DNA of 64,000 bases, from contig NZ_JAAOIZ010000001.1 in the NCBI RefSeq assembly GCF_013184525.1, positions 434,001-498,000 on the forward strand. Reading direction: 5' to 3'. Below, piece by piece: positions 24,814 to 33,101 of this stretch. The DNA is from Chryseobacterium sp. LAM-KRS1. GTDB lineage: Bacteria; Bacteroidota; Bacteroidia; Flavobacteriales; Weeksellaceae. The first letter of the stretch is position 1. The number at the start of each line of letters is the position of its first letter. The notes below the pieces were generated by a model. It saw only the letters and a list, made by a program, of their open reading frames with translations, searched no databases and had not been told where the DNA came from. The translations under genes and the position numbers were made by a program.

Positions 24814-25353
24814 TTATTGTATTAAATAAGCAGTTTTTTCTGAATCAAGCTGCTTGAAAAGATTTCTATTTTCTTCAGACAAATGGATGATCAGGATGTC
24901 ATCATCTTCAGAACTGATCCAGTGATCATCTTCCTGCTCCAGAATTTTTTTTGCTTTATCGTATAATATATCAATTTTGCACTTTTCATAAAAGGGGCGC
25001 AAATCGGAAATACAGAATCCAATAACCTGCAGGTCCCGCTCAGTAACATTTTCTGCTGAAAGCTTCAGCAATTGGCTGCCATAGCCATGTCCTTTTTGTG
25101 CAGAAACAAAGCCCACCATTTCTGTATAAGAGTGTAGATTTCCCGATATCTTTAATGTAAAACCGAAATTCAGACGCAATACAGATTTGATATTTCCATC
25201 AGTGTCCAGTAATAAATGAAATTCAGAATTTTTAAATAGCTGTCTGAAATCATCAGCTTTCATACCTGTCCATTCCTTGTTTTCCCAAAGCTTTATTATT
25301 ACTCCTATTTCCTGTACGGTAAGTTGTTCCGGATTTTTAATGTGGTACGTCAT
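24814..25353 (-). CDS. GNAT family N-acetyltransferase inside the trp operon
   Basis: A 179-residue protein with a GNAT-like acetyl-CoA stretch ([20 protein letters not shown], about residues 83-102, matching the Q/RxxGxG/A motif) and a following helix. The N-terminal strand and C-terminal part are more divergent. Its start overlaps the upstream hypothetical gene by 17 bases and its stop is 5 bases before trpB, so it is co-transcribed with the trp genes. It is not a known Trp-pathway enzyme. It might acetylate a pathway-related amine, but that is inference. Confidence 0.8.
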   Translation of the reverse strand: MTYHIKNPEQLTVQEIGVIIKLWENKEWTGMKADDFRQLFKNSEFHLLLDTDGNIKSVLRLNFGFTLKISGNLHSYTEMVGFVSAQKGHGYGSQLLKLSAENVTERDLQVIGFCISDLRPFYEKCKIDILYDKAKKILEQEDDHWISSEDDDILIIHLSEENRNLFKQLDSEKTAYLIQ

Positions 25354-25858
25354 GGTTCAGGGTATTTAGATAGGAAAGATTATGATCGAATTGCTGTCTT
25401 GTTATTTGTTTATTCTGGTACAGGTATTTTATTTTACTTGAAATGCTGATCAGGGTTTCGATATCTAGCTTTGAACGATACATTTTAAAGATCAGTTCCA
25501 GGTTATCCAGCAGATAATAAGAATCCAGTTTTTCATAAGATAAGAATATCTTAAAATAGATTTTTCCCAGGTCATAATTAACATTAGCTTTGACCGTATT
25601 TTCCATCAGTTTATCCGCAATTATTACCAAATGATATCCATCCCACAAATGGATGGTTTCAAAAAAATACTCAATATCATCTTCATTAAAATCCTTAATG
25701 ATATTTATAAATATGGATAATAAACCACCCATTTCCCAGAAGTCTGTGGTGCTGTCATTTTCACATATGAAATCATGCAGTTTTTTTACCCTTTCATTCT
25801 CAAACCTCGGTGGGAATAAAGTTTTATAGAACTGTTTTTTCAATGATTGTATATTCAT
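25337..25858 (-). CDS. Hypothetical protein inside the trp operon
   Basis: A 173-residue acidic, helix-rich protein that I do not recognise. It has no signal peptide and no membrane segment; Leu/Ile/Tyr heptad-like stretches (SYYLLDNLELIFKMYRSKL) suggest an all-alpha fold. It overlaps trpF by 4 bases (ATGA-type) and the GNAT gene by 17 bases, which implies translational coupling in both directions. The two genes together look like a cassette placed between trpF and trpB. Confidence 0.75.
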   Translation of the reverse strand: MNIQSLKKQFYKTLFPPRFENERVKKLHDFICENDSTTDFWEMGGLLSIFINIIKDFNEDDIEYFFETIHLWDGYHLVIIADKLMENTVKANVNYDLGKIYFKIFLSYEKLDSYYLLDNLELIFKMYRSKLDIETLISISSKIKYLYQNKQITRQQFDHNLSYLNTLNHDVPH

Positions 25859-26511
25859 AAGGATGAGATTAATGGGTTTGACTTAAATACTTTAATTTTC
25901 TCTACATCTTTAATTCCTGGTCCGGTTTCAAATTTTGAATTGATATCCAAGGCAAAAGGTTTCTGATCCAATACTTTGATACCTTTTATATTCTGTTCTG
26001 AAATGCCTCCGCTCAGCAGGTAGGGAACATTTATTTTGATATCATTTAACAGCGACCAGTCAAACTGTTTTCCAGTTCCTCCAAATGATTGACTATCCGT
26101 ATCAAATAACAAATAATCAATAACGGATTGTATCCGGTCAATTTCAGAAGAAAGATGTCCCATTGTTTCACCAATCCTTAAGGCTTTGATTATTTTTACT
26201 TCCGGATCTGTTTTTTGCTTTAATACCTTAATATATTCATCACTTTCATCACCGTGCAGCTGAATAAAATTAAGCTCAGCTTTTTGAGTAATATCCACTA
26301 CATTTTCTATATCCTCGTTCACGAAAACTCCTACCTTTCCTTTGTGAATGATTTTCGAAATATCATCTAAACTTAAACGATTAAGTGCATACCGCGGCGA
26401 TTTTTTGTAGAATATAAATCCTATAAAATCAATATTCATGGAAATTAATTCCAGAATTTGATCAGGCAGTGTAAGACCACATACTTTTATTTGTAGCTGC
26501 TGGTTCATCAC
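25855..26511 (-). CDS. trpF: Phosphoribosylanthranilate isomerase
   Basis: A 218-residue TIM-barrel isomerase. The N-terminal KVCGLT holds the catalytic Cys, the Asp is in LLFDTDSQSFGGTGKQFDW, and the phosphate site in LLSGGISEQNI. It catalyses the third step from chorismate to Trp. It overlaps trpC by 4 bases and is followed, also with overlap, by the hypothetical gene. Confidence 0.95.
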   Translation of the reverse strand: MMNQQLQIKVCGLTLPDQILELISMNIDFIGFIFYKKSPRYALNRLSLDDISKIIHKGKVGVFVNEDIENVVDITQKAELNFIQLHGDESDEYIKVLKQKTDPEVKIIKALRIGETMGHLSSEIDRIQSVIDYLLFDTDSQSFGGTGKQFDWSLLNDIKINVPYLLSGGISEQNIKGIKVLDQKPFALDINSKFETGPGIKDVEKIKVFKSNPLISSL

Positions 26512-27290
26512 GATAGGTTTATATGGTTGATGAATTCTTTAAAGGCTTTGGCAGGATCTTCATTCTTCATAAAATATTCACCCATTAAGAATCCGTCGAA
26601 ACCCTTTTCTTTCAGGTAACTGAAATCCTCAATACTGTAAATTCCACTTTCAGCAACAGATAAAGTTTGTTCAGGCAGTTGATTTTTTAATCGGACAGAA
26701 TGTTGAAGATCTACTTTAAAATCTTTTAGGTTTCTGTTATTAATTCCTACCAGATCAATATCTGGATGGAAGTGTTGCAATTCTTCTTCTGTATGGATTT
26801 CCAGTAAAACTTCCAATCCCAGTTCGTGTGATAAATGGGTGAACTCCAGAACCTGTGATGGTGAAAGACAGGCGGCAATCAGTAAAATAACATCCGCACC
26901 CATATTTTTAGCCTCATAGAACTGATATTCGTCGATCATAAAATCTTTCCTGAGAAGGGGCGTTTTAATCTGAATTCTGAGATCCATAATATCTTTAAAA
27001 CTACCGCCAAAAAAATCGGTGTCGGTAAGTATTGAAATTCCGCTTGCTCCAAAATTCTCATAAGCAGACACTACTTCAAAAGGAGAAACCTTATCATTAA
27101 TTACTCCCTTTGAAGGAGATTGTCTTTTAAATTCAGCGATTATTCCGCTTTTCTCTTTAAGAGAAGATTTTAAAGAAGCGGTTTTTCTTTCAAAAAAAGC
27201 AGAATCCTTTAATTCTTCTACAGAAACATTTGCTTTTGAAAAATTAACTTCTTCTTTTTTTCTCGATATAATTTTATCTAATATGGTCAT
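26508..27290 (-). CDS. trpC: Indole-3-glycerol phosphate synthase
   Basis: A 260-residue IGPS. The characteristic IIAEFKRQSPSKG holds the catalytic Lys, followed by LLRKDFMID, LLEIHTEEEL and GINNRNLKDF. It closes the indole ring. It is a single-function protein, with trpF encoded separately just downstream. Confidence 0.96.
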   Translation of the reverse strand: MTILDKIISRKKEEVNFSKANVSVEELKDSAFFERKTASLKSSLKEKSGIIAEFKRQSPSKGVINDKVSPFEVVSAYENFGASGISILTDTDFFGGSFKDIMDLRIQIKTPLLRKDFMIDEYQFYEAKNMGADVILLIAACLSPSQVLEFTHLSHELGLEVLLEIHTEEELQHFHPDIDLVGINNRNLKDFKVDLQHSVRLKNQLPEQTLSVAESGIYSIEDFSYLKEKGFDGFLMGEYFMKNEDPAKAFKEFINHINLS

Positions 27291-27350
27291 TTATTGTGTG
27301 TTTTTATATTTCCTGAAACTAATTAATTCTATTCAAAACCTCAAAATGCA

Positions 27351-28379
27351 TTATTCTAATAACAGTTCCAGGCTTCTCAACGCTTTTCCGCCATGTAAAC
27401 TTTCCTGTGCCAAAAGGAGGCAATCATCATAGGAACCGAATTTTTCCGTATGATAAAGTGCTACCGCAGCATTCGCTAAAACAACGGCATTTTGAGAATC
27501 TGTTCCCTTTCCTTCCAAAATATTCCTGAAGATTCTTGCTGCTTCCTGAATGGTTTTACCTGCCTGAATACTTTCAGGACTTACCGGATCGAATCCCAGA
27601 TCTTCGGAAGAATAAATATTTTCACCTTTTTTGGTTATAATTTTACTGTCATGGGTAAGGCTGATCTCATCATATCCATCCAAACCATGAACCAGGACGA
27701 ACTCCTGAGGTTCTTTTTGTAAAAGATATTGATAAATCCTTGCGATTTCCAGGTTGTATACTCCGATCACAGAAAATTTTGGTTTTGCCGGATTTACCAA
27801 TGGACCTAATAGGTTGAAAAAGGTTCTTAGCCCCAGTGATTTCCTCAATGCTCCGACAGACTGAAGGGCAGGATGGAAGTAGGGAGCATGTAAAAAGCAG
27901 ATATTCGCTTTCTCCAGATCTCTGTTCAGCTTATCAGAATCATTATTCATCTGATAACCCAGCTCTTCCAAAACATTTGAAGAACCGGTAACAGCTGAGG
28001 CCCCATAATTTCCATGTTTTGTTACGCTTTGTCCTGCTCCGGCAATGACAAAACCGGCCAGCGTTGAAATATTGATCGTGTTTTTGCCATCACCTCCCGT
28101 TCCTACGATATCTAAAGCATCAGTGGTATCAAGGTTTACAGGAACTGCCATTTGCAATAATGCTTCCCTGAAGCCTTCCAGCTCTCTCAATGTAATATTG
28201 CGCATCAGGAAAACGCTCATAAAAGCAGTGACTTCCGTTGAATTGAATTTATTCTGGGCAATTTCAATCATGATCGCTTTGGCCTCAGATTTAGATAAGG
28301 TATGATGATTGAATAAATATTGCAGGATCTCTTTCATTTGAGGTTTTTTTATTGTTGAGGGAATATCTTGTGTTTTCAA
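27351..28379 (-). CDS. trpD: Anthranilate phosphoribosyltransferase
   Basis: A 342-residue enzyme with the PRPP loop DIVGTGGDGKNTINIS and the anthranilate-site KHGNYGASAVTGSSN. It transfers phosphoribose to anthranilate. It overlaps trpG by 4 bases. The 60 bases to trpC hold no structure that I recognise. Confidence 0.95.
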   Translation of the reverse strand: MKTQDIPSTIKKPQMKEILQYLFNHHTLSKSEAKAIMIEIAQNKFNSTEVTAFMSVFLMRNITLRELEGFREALLQMAVPVNLDTTDALDIVGTGGDGKNTINISTLAGFVIAGAGQSVTKHGNYGASAVTGSSNVLEELGYQMNNDSDKLNRDLEKANICFLHAPYFHPALQSVGALRKSLGLRTFFNLLGPLVNPAKPKFSVIGVYNLEIARIYQYLLQKEPQEFVLVHGLDGYDEISLTHDSKIITKKGENIYSSEDLGFDPVSPESIQAGKTIQEAARIFRNILEGKGTDSQNAVVLANAAVALYHTEKFGSYDDCLLLAQESLHGGKALRSLELLLE

Positions 28380-28975
28380 TGTAATAAGAAATTTTTAATG
28401 ATAACTTCTCCGTCCGGAGTTAAAATACTTTCAGGATGAAACTGGACACCATGTACATCATAGGTTTTATGTTGTAGGGCCATGATCATTCCATCTTTAT
28501 CTACGGCAGTGATCTCCAGTTCTTCGGGGAACTGATCGGGATCCACAGCCCAACTGTGGTATCTTCCTACTTCCATTCCTGATGACAGATTTTGAAAAAG
28601 TTTGGTTTTTTCTTTCACCAGCTCTGTGGTGGTGGCCACACCGTGAAAAATTTCTGAAAGATTAATCAGTCTTCCTCCGAAAGCCTCAGCAATGGCCTGC
28701 TGCCCCAGACAAACTCCGAGAATGCTTTTAGTAGGAGCATATTTCCTGATCAGATCAAGTAATATACCGGACTCCTCAGGTATGCCGGGACCTGGAGACA
28801 AAATGATCTTATCATACTTTTCCACTTCTTCCAGGCTGATTTCATCATTCCGATAGATATCCACTTTCTGGTTTAGAATTCTTTCAATGATCTGAACCAG
28901 ATTATAGGTAAAGCTATCGTAATTATCAAATACTAAAACTTTAGCTGTTGATTGGGTTTTTATATTATCGTTCAT
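28376..28975 (-). CDS. trpG: Anthranilate synthase glutamine amidotransferase subunit
   Basis: A 199-residue class I amidotransferase: nucleophile Cys in GVCLGQQAIAEAFGG, His-Glu in VQFHPESIL, oxyanion GPGIPEESG. It supplies ammonia to TrpE. In many bacteria the same protein also serves PabB (aminodeoxychorismate). No other copy is visible in this window, so dual use is possible but not shown. It starts 10 bases after trpE. Confidence 0.94.
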   Translation of the reverse strand: MNDNIKTQSTAKVLVFDNYDSFTYNLVQIIERILNQKVDIYRNDEISLEEVEKYDKIILSPGPGIPEESGILLDLIRKYAPTKSILGVCLGQQAIAEAFGGRLINLSEIFHGVATTTELVKEKTKLFQNLSSGMEVGRYHSWAVDPDQFPEELEITAVDKDGMIMALQHKTYDVHGVQFHPESILTPDGEVIIKNFLLH

Positions 28976-28985
28976 CTTATTTAAA

Positions 28986-30407
28986 TTAGTATTTGAGTTT
29001 ATCTGCCTTTTCTACAGCTTTCTTGAGTGCGTTAAGCTTATTGTTGACCTCCTGAAGTTCACTTTCAGGATTGGATTTGGCCACCAATCCTGCACCGGCC
29101 TGATAAAAAAGAGTATTGTTTTTACTTAAAAAGGTTCTGATCATAATAGCCTGGTTGCAGCTTCCGTTCAGACCTACCATTCCGATACAGCCTCCATAGT
29201 AACCCCGGGAATCCTTCTCGTATTGATTGATTAATTGAAGGGCTTTATGCTTAGGGGCACCACTTAAAGTCCCCTGAGGAAAGGTAGAAGCAACTACTTC
29301 AAAAGGATTGGTATTTTCCGGTAATTCCGATGTTACTTCACTTACCATATGAATAACGTGAGAAAAAAGTTGGATTTCCTTTAACTTTGTTACCGTTACA
29401 TTTCTTCCCATTTTTCCCAGATCATTTCTTGCCAGGTCTACCAGCATAGTATGTTCAGCATTTTCCTTGGGGTCATTTTTTAATTCTTCTATAGATTGAA
29501 GATCTACATCAAAGTTTCCGGTTCTTTTAAAAGTTCCCGCAATAGGATGGATGATGGCCTTATGATCTTTAATAATCAGTTGGCTCTCGGGGCTCGATCC
29601 GAATAATTTGTAATCTCCGTAATCGAAAAAGAACAGATAAGGAGAAGGATTGATATTTCTTAAAGCACGGTATACATTGAATTCGTCACCCAGAAACTTT
29701 TGTTCGAATCTTCTGCTCAATACCAATTGAAAAACGTCTCCCCGCATGCAGTGTTTTTGAGCCGTTTTAACCAGTTCCAGATATTCTTCATCAGAAATAT
29801 TTGAGGTTTCTTCACCCGTTTTCTCAAAAGGGTAGACTACTGAGCTTTTATTTTTTATTAAATTTTCTAAAGTATAAAGTTCTGATTTGATCCCTTCGAT
29901 TTGATTTTCGATAAAATGCATTTCATCATTGTAATGATTGATTGCAATAACGTACTGGTATAATCTGTATCTCACAAGGGGAATTTCAACCTCCGGGCTT
30001 TGTGCTTTAAAATTGATATTCTCGAAAAACTGAACCGCCTCAAAGCTGGTATATCCGAAAAGGTTTTGTGCTGTTTCTTCAATGGGATCCGTTGTTTTTT
30101 CACAATCAAAAACAGAAGAAAAGTCATGCAAGATATCTGCGATCTTATGATCAATGATAAACTGTTTTACAGGTTCTGAATTGGGGAACTTAACCTCGAA
30201 TTCATTAAGGTTCTTAACCTCAATTCCTGCTATGGCATTTATGGCGATAAATGAAAAATTATTATCTATGTTTTTAGAATCCGAGCTTTCCAAAAGAATG
30301 GTATCCCTGAACTTGTCGCGGATCTGCAGATAAATATTCATGGGTGTCTGAAGATCTCCCAGTGTTTTCTTTGATACGGTTTTTACCTTTATATTCTTAT
30401 TAAACAT
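28986..30407 (-). CDS. trpE: Anthranilate synthase component I
   Basis: A 473-residue chorismate-utilising enzyme. Typical features are GDVFQLVLSRRFEQKF, the PSPYLFFFDYGDYKLFGSSPE block, HPIAGTFKRTG and FPQGTLSGAPKHKAL. It converts chorismate to anthranilate with TrpG, and family members are feedback-inhibited by Trp through an N-terminal LLES-type motif, seen here as ILLESSDS. It is the first enzyme gene of the operon and lies 34 bases downstream of the attenuator hairpin. Confidence 0.95.
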   Translation of the reverse strand: MFNKNIKVKTVSKKTLGDLQTPMNIYLQIRDKFRDTILLESSDSKNIDNNFSFIAINAIAGIEVKNLNEFEVKFPNSEPVKQFIIDHKIADILHDFSSVFDCEKTTDPIEETAQNLFGYTSFEAVQFFENINFKAQSPEVEIPLVRYRLYQYVIAINHYNDEMHFIENQIEGIKSELYTLENLIKNKSSVVYPFEKTGEETSNISDEEYLELVKTAQKHCMRGDVFQLVLSRRFEQKFLGDEFNVYRALRNINPSPYLFFFDYGDYKLFGSSPESQLIIKDHKAIIHPIAGTFKRTGNFDVDLQSIEELKNDPKENAEHTMLVDLARNDLGKMGRNVTVTKLKEIQLFSHVIHMVSEVTSELPENTNPFEVVASTFPQGTLSGAPKHKALQLINQYEKDSRGYYGGCIGMVGLNGSCNQAIMIRTFLSKNNTLFYQAGAGLVAKSNPESELQEVNNKLNALKKAVEKADKLKY

Positions 30408-30441
30408 TTGATGTTTTTATTTTTGTTTGAGATTAAATAAT

Positions 30442-30475
30442 AAAAAAAGACTTCAACGGAATCCGTCAAAGTCTT
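30442..30475 (-). terminator. trp operon attenuator (terminator hairpin)
   Basis: On the minus strand AAGACTT-TG-ACGG-ATT-CCGT-TG-AAGTCTT forms a hairpin followed by seven T. It lies between the Trp-rich leader peptide and trpE. This is the terminator arm of a transcription attenuator: when charged tRNA-Trp is plentiful, the ribosome finishes the leader and this hairpin stops transcription. Confidence 0.88.
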
Positions 30476-30517
30476 GATATTTTGTTTATCTTATTTTATT
30501 GCAAAGCAGCTTAACAA

Positions 30518-30595
30518 TTAGCAATACGATAATCCTTTCAGACCCGACGAAGAGTTTGAAAGCCACCACCAAAAATTATTGCTCGTATTAAACAT
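30518..30595 (-). CDS. trpL: trp operon leader peptide (attenuation)
   Basis: A 25-codon reading frame: it begins MFNTSNNF, then three consecutive Trp codons (TGG TGG TGG) at positions 9-11, then LSNSS and a short tail ending SYC. It lies between a good promoter box (30600-30607) and the terminator hairpin at 30448-30475. Downstream of the Trp codons, CTTTCA/TGAAAG and ATTGC/GCAAT arms can form alternative RNA stems, as an antiterminator mechanism needs. Stalling at the Trp codons should let transcription proceed into trpE. The start codon is 4 bases after the -7 box, so the leader may be translated from a leaderless transcript. Three adjacent Trp codons are very unlikely by chance. Confidence 0.9.
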   Translation of the reverse strand: MFNTSNNFWWWLSNSSSGLKGLSYC

Positions 30596-30599
30596 GGCA

Positions 30600-30627
30600 C
30601 AAATGTAAAAATTTTTTTTAATATCAA
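30600..30627 (-). promoter_or_regulatory. trp operon promoter
   Basis: On the minus strand TTG (30625-30627), 17 bases, then TACATTTG (30600-30607), which fits the Bacteroidota TTG-N17-19-TAnnTTTG pattern. Transcription should begin at or next to the leader-peptide start codon. Confidence 0.65.
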
Positions 30628-30670
30628 AACCAAAAAAGAATAAAATTAAAAAAACTTAAGATAAAATTAA

Positions 30671-31315
30671 CTATCGGCTCTCTTCCAATTCTTTCTTCAG
30701 CTTTTCAATTTGAATATTGTAGTTATCATCTTTATAAACTTCTACATAATTTTCTAATGCAGTTAGGTATTCTTTGATGAATTCTTTATTGGTGGGATCT
30801 GCCTCATATTTTATTTTTGCTGTATTGATAGGAGCCAGCATTTCATATTGGCGAAGACGTCTGCCTTCTTCGGACTGATCATATAAAATCACGATATTTT
30901 TCTCATATCCTGGAATATATTTTACGGGAAACGGACTGTTTACCTGTGGAATACGGATTGCATTTTCAATAGGGTATATAGAAGCCGAAGTTGTAGAGAA
31001 AAAAGTTGTAATATATTTACCGTCCTGCTTTTTGACAATTGCCTCATAATCATGGATATACATATCGTTTAATGTAGAACTTGTCTCCACATCGGAGGTA
31101 ATGATTGCAGTACTTTCAGTTCCGTATTTGTTTAAAAACCAGGCATTCAAAAACTGTCCCGCAAAGGCATTGGCTATTCCTAAAGGGATAATCGGCAGTA
31201 ATAACCACCATTTTTTAGTAAGGAATGATACTAAGCTGAAGAAAACAATCAGGAGGACCACGGTGTAAAAACCATGATGACTGGTGAAAAACAGAATTTT
31301 AGAAATGAATATCAT
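30671..31315 (-). CDS. Hypothetical membrane protein
   Basis: A 214-residue protein that I do not recognise. Two or three hydrophobic segments occupy the first 70 residues (YTVVLLIVFFSLVSFL, WLLLPIIPLGIANAFAGQFL). The rest is a soluble, mixed domain with IITSDVETSSTLNDMYIHDYEAIV near residue 88 that could be a small beta domain, and a charged C-terminal helix (IQIEKLKKELEESR). It is monocistronic, upstream of the trp promoter but on the same strand; no functional link is evident. Confidence 0.7.
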   Translation of the reverse strand: MIFISKILFFTSHHGFYTVVLLIVFFSLVSFLTKKWWLLLPIIPLGIANAFAGQFLNAWFLNKYGTESTAIITSDVETSSTLNDMYIHDYEAIVKKQDGKYITTFFSTTSASIYPIENAIRIPQVNSPFPVKYIPGYEKNIVILYDQSEEGRRLRQYEMLAPINTAKIKYEADPTNKEFIKEYLTALENYVEVYKDDNYNIQIEKLKKELEESR

Positions 31316-31423
31316 ACTTTAAAATTAAAATTTTTATTTAGATAAAAGAACATTAGTAATCTTATTCCAGATAAATTATTGTTGAAACGGATATTTATCA
31401 TCACTTTAAAAATTTATTTTTTA

Positions 31424-31431
31424 TACTTTTG
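31424..31431 (+). promoter_or_regulatory. -7 promoter box of the small lipoprotein/cytochrome operon
   Basis: TACTTTTG matches TAnnTTTG and lies 22 bases before the ATG at 31454. Confidence 0.55.
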
Positions 31432-31453
31432 CTTAAATTTTATAGAAAAAATA

Positions 31454-31678
31454 ATGAAAAAAGTATTAGCACTTGCATTTATCGGAGGTTTATTAGTTGT
31501 AAACTGCAAAAAGAAACCAGATCATTCACTACAAGATAGCAACACAATGCTTGAAGAGCCTGAAGCAACTACAGTTGTAGACACTACCGCAACAGCCCGC
31601 AACAAACCAGAAGCAGATGTAAATGCAGCAGTATCCGTACCTGCAAAGGACGCAAAAGCAGATACATTGACTAAATAA
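31454..31678 (+). CDS. Small putative lipoprotein
   Basis: A 74-residue protein starting at MKKVLALAFIGGLLVVNCKKK: signal with Cys 18 after VVN, a lipobox-like site although Asn at -1 is not ideal. The remainder is low-complexity, rich in Ala, Thr, Asp and Glu, with no domain. The in-frame extension upstream of 31454 is not a signal sequence and is left out. Its stop overlaps the start of the cytochrome c gene (TAATG), so the two are coupled. Function unknown. Confidence 0.7.
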   Translation: MKKVLALAFIGGLLVVNCKKKPDHSLQDSNTMLEEPEATTVVDTTATARNKPEADVNAAVSVPAKDAKADTLTK

Positions 31679-32052
31679 TGAAAAAACTGTTTTTGACAGG
31701 ATGCATAGGATTTTTTATTCTTTCCTGTTCCAAAAAAGAAAATACACCTGTTGATACTCCTTCATCAGAAACAACTGCTGCTTCTGAACCGGCAAAAACC
31801 AATCTTTCCGGGAGCCAGATCATAGAAACATTGGATTGTACAGGATGTCACACGGTTAATGAGAGAATGATAGGACCTTCTTATCAGGAAATAGCTGACA
31901 AATATTCTGAAAAAGATATTGAAATGCTGGCCTCCAAGATTATAGAAGGCGGAAGCGGAGTTTGGGGAAGTGTTCCTATGCAGCCCCATCCTCAGGTATC
32001 TAAAGACGATGCAAAAAAAATGGTGGAATATATTTTAAGTCAGAAGAAGTAA
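31678..32052 (+). CDS. Cytochrome c class I lipoprotein
   Basis: A 124-residue lipoprotein with lipobox FILSC and one haem c motif CTGCH near residue 60. The distal Met is probably the one in GSVPMQPHP, a pattern typical of small cytochrome c551/c552-type electron carriers. A Ser/Thr/Ala-rich linker of about 35 residues separates the lipid anchor from the haem domain. It should carry electrons in the periplasm. It is translationally coupled to the small lipoprotein upstream and lies 3 bases before rlmF. Confidence 0.88.
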   Translation: MKKLFLTGCIGFFILSCSKKENTPVDTPSSETTAASEPAKTNLSGSQIIETLDCTGCHTVNERMIGPSYQEIADKYSEKDIEMLASKIIEGGSGVWGSVPMQPHPQVSKDDAKKMVEYILSQKK

Positions 32053-32055
32053 AAT

Positions 32056-32991
32056 ATGTCTGCTGAAAAATCCAGTCTGCACACAAGAAATCTTCATCGT
32101 GATCCCTATGATTTTGATCAGCTCATTTCTTGTGTGCCAGAACTGAAGCACTATGTTTTTGTTAATGCACACCAAACATTAACGATCAACTTCAGCCTTC
32201 CAAAGGCGGTAAAACTACTCAACAAAGCCCTTTTACAACATTTTTACCATATCCGGAACTGGGATATTCCTGAAAATAATTTATGCCCTCCGATTCCCGG
32301 AAGAGCAGATTATATCCATTACATTGCTGATTTACTCGCTCTCGAATCTGAATCAGGTGAAATCCCTAAGGGCTCTTCAATAAGTGGCCTGGATATAGGT
32401 GTTGGAGCTAATCTCGTGTATCCTTTAATTGCTCACAGGTCTTACGGATGGACAATGACGGGAACAGATATTAATAAAGACTCGTTACAAAATGCACAAC
32501 GTATTCTGGACAATAACCCGGATCTGTCATCTTTTATTCATTTGAAGCATCAGCCGGCTTCTGAATGTATATTCAGGAATATGCTTCTAGAAGGAGACAG
32601 ATTTATGTTTTCAATGTGTAATCCTCCTTTTCATGACTCTGAGGAATCTGCCATAAAAGGAAATCTCAGAAAGACTAAAAATCTCCGTCAATCCAAAGTT
32701 AAGAAGCCAGTACTCAATTTTGGGGGACAACAATCGGAATTATGGTGCGAAGGTGGGGAGCTTGCTTTTATTACCAGGATGATACATGAAAGCAGTTTAT
32801 TCGCTTCGCAGGTCCTGTGGTTTACCTGTCTGGTTTCTAAAAAAGATAATCTGTATCCACTTACCACACTCCTGAAAAAGAGTAAGACAGTAGAGTTCAA
32901 AACCATCGATATGGCTCAGGGCCAAAAAATAAGCAGAATTCTGGCCTGGACATTTATCCCTCAACAAGACAGAAAAGGCTGGTTCCCGTAA
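32056..32991 (+). CDS. rlmF: 23S rRNA (adenine-N6)-methyltransferase RlmF
   Basis: A 311-residue RlmF. N-terminal SSLHTRNLHRDPYDFDQLI and ENNLCPPIPGRADYIHYIADLL are family signatures. The SAM motif is GLDIGVGANLVYP and the catalytic motif is MCNPPFHDS (N-P-P-F). The family methylates A1618 (E. coli numbering) of 23S rRNA. It begins 3 bases after the cytochrome c gene, so it is probably in that transcript. Confidence 0.92.
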   Translation: MSAEKSSLHTRNLHRDPYDFDQLISCVPELKHYVFVNAHQTLTINFSLPKAVKLLNKALLQHFYHIRNWDIPENNLCPPIPGRADYIHYIADLLALESESGEIPKGSSISGLDIGVGANLVYPLIAHRSYGWTMTGTDINKDSLQNAQRILDNNPDLSSFIHLKHQPASECIFRNMLLEGDRFMFSMCNPPFHDSEESAIKGNLRKTKNLRQSKVKKPVLNFGGQQSELWCEGGELAFITRMIHESSLFASQVLWFTCLVSKKDNLYPLTTLLKKSKTVEFKTIDMAQGQKISRILAWTFIPQQDRKGWFP

Positions 32992-33048
32992 GCAAACCTC
33001 TCTTTAACCGCATTTTTACAGAAATAAATATATTTCTGGGAAAAGTCA

Positions 33049-33079
33049 TTGACAGTCAACTCAAAAATACCTAAATTTG
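33049..33079 (+). promoter_or_regulatory. lysS promoter
   Basis: TTGACA (33049-33054), 17 bases, TAAATTTG (33072-33079): a complete match to the Bacteroidota promoter pattern, 22 bases before the lysS ATG. Confidence 0.65.
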
Positions 33080-33101
33080 TAGGCTTTTAGAAAAATAAGA
33101 A

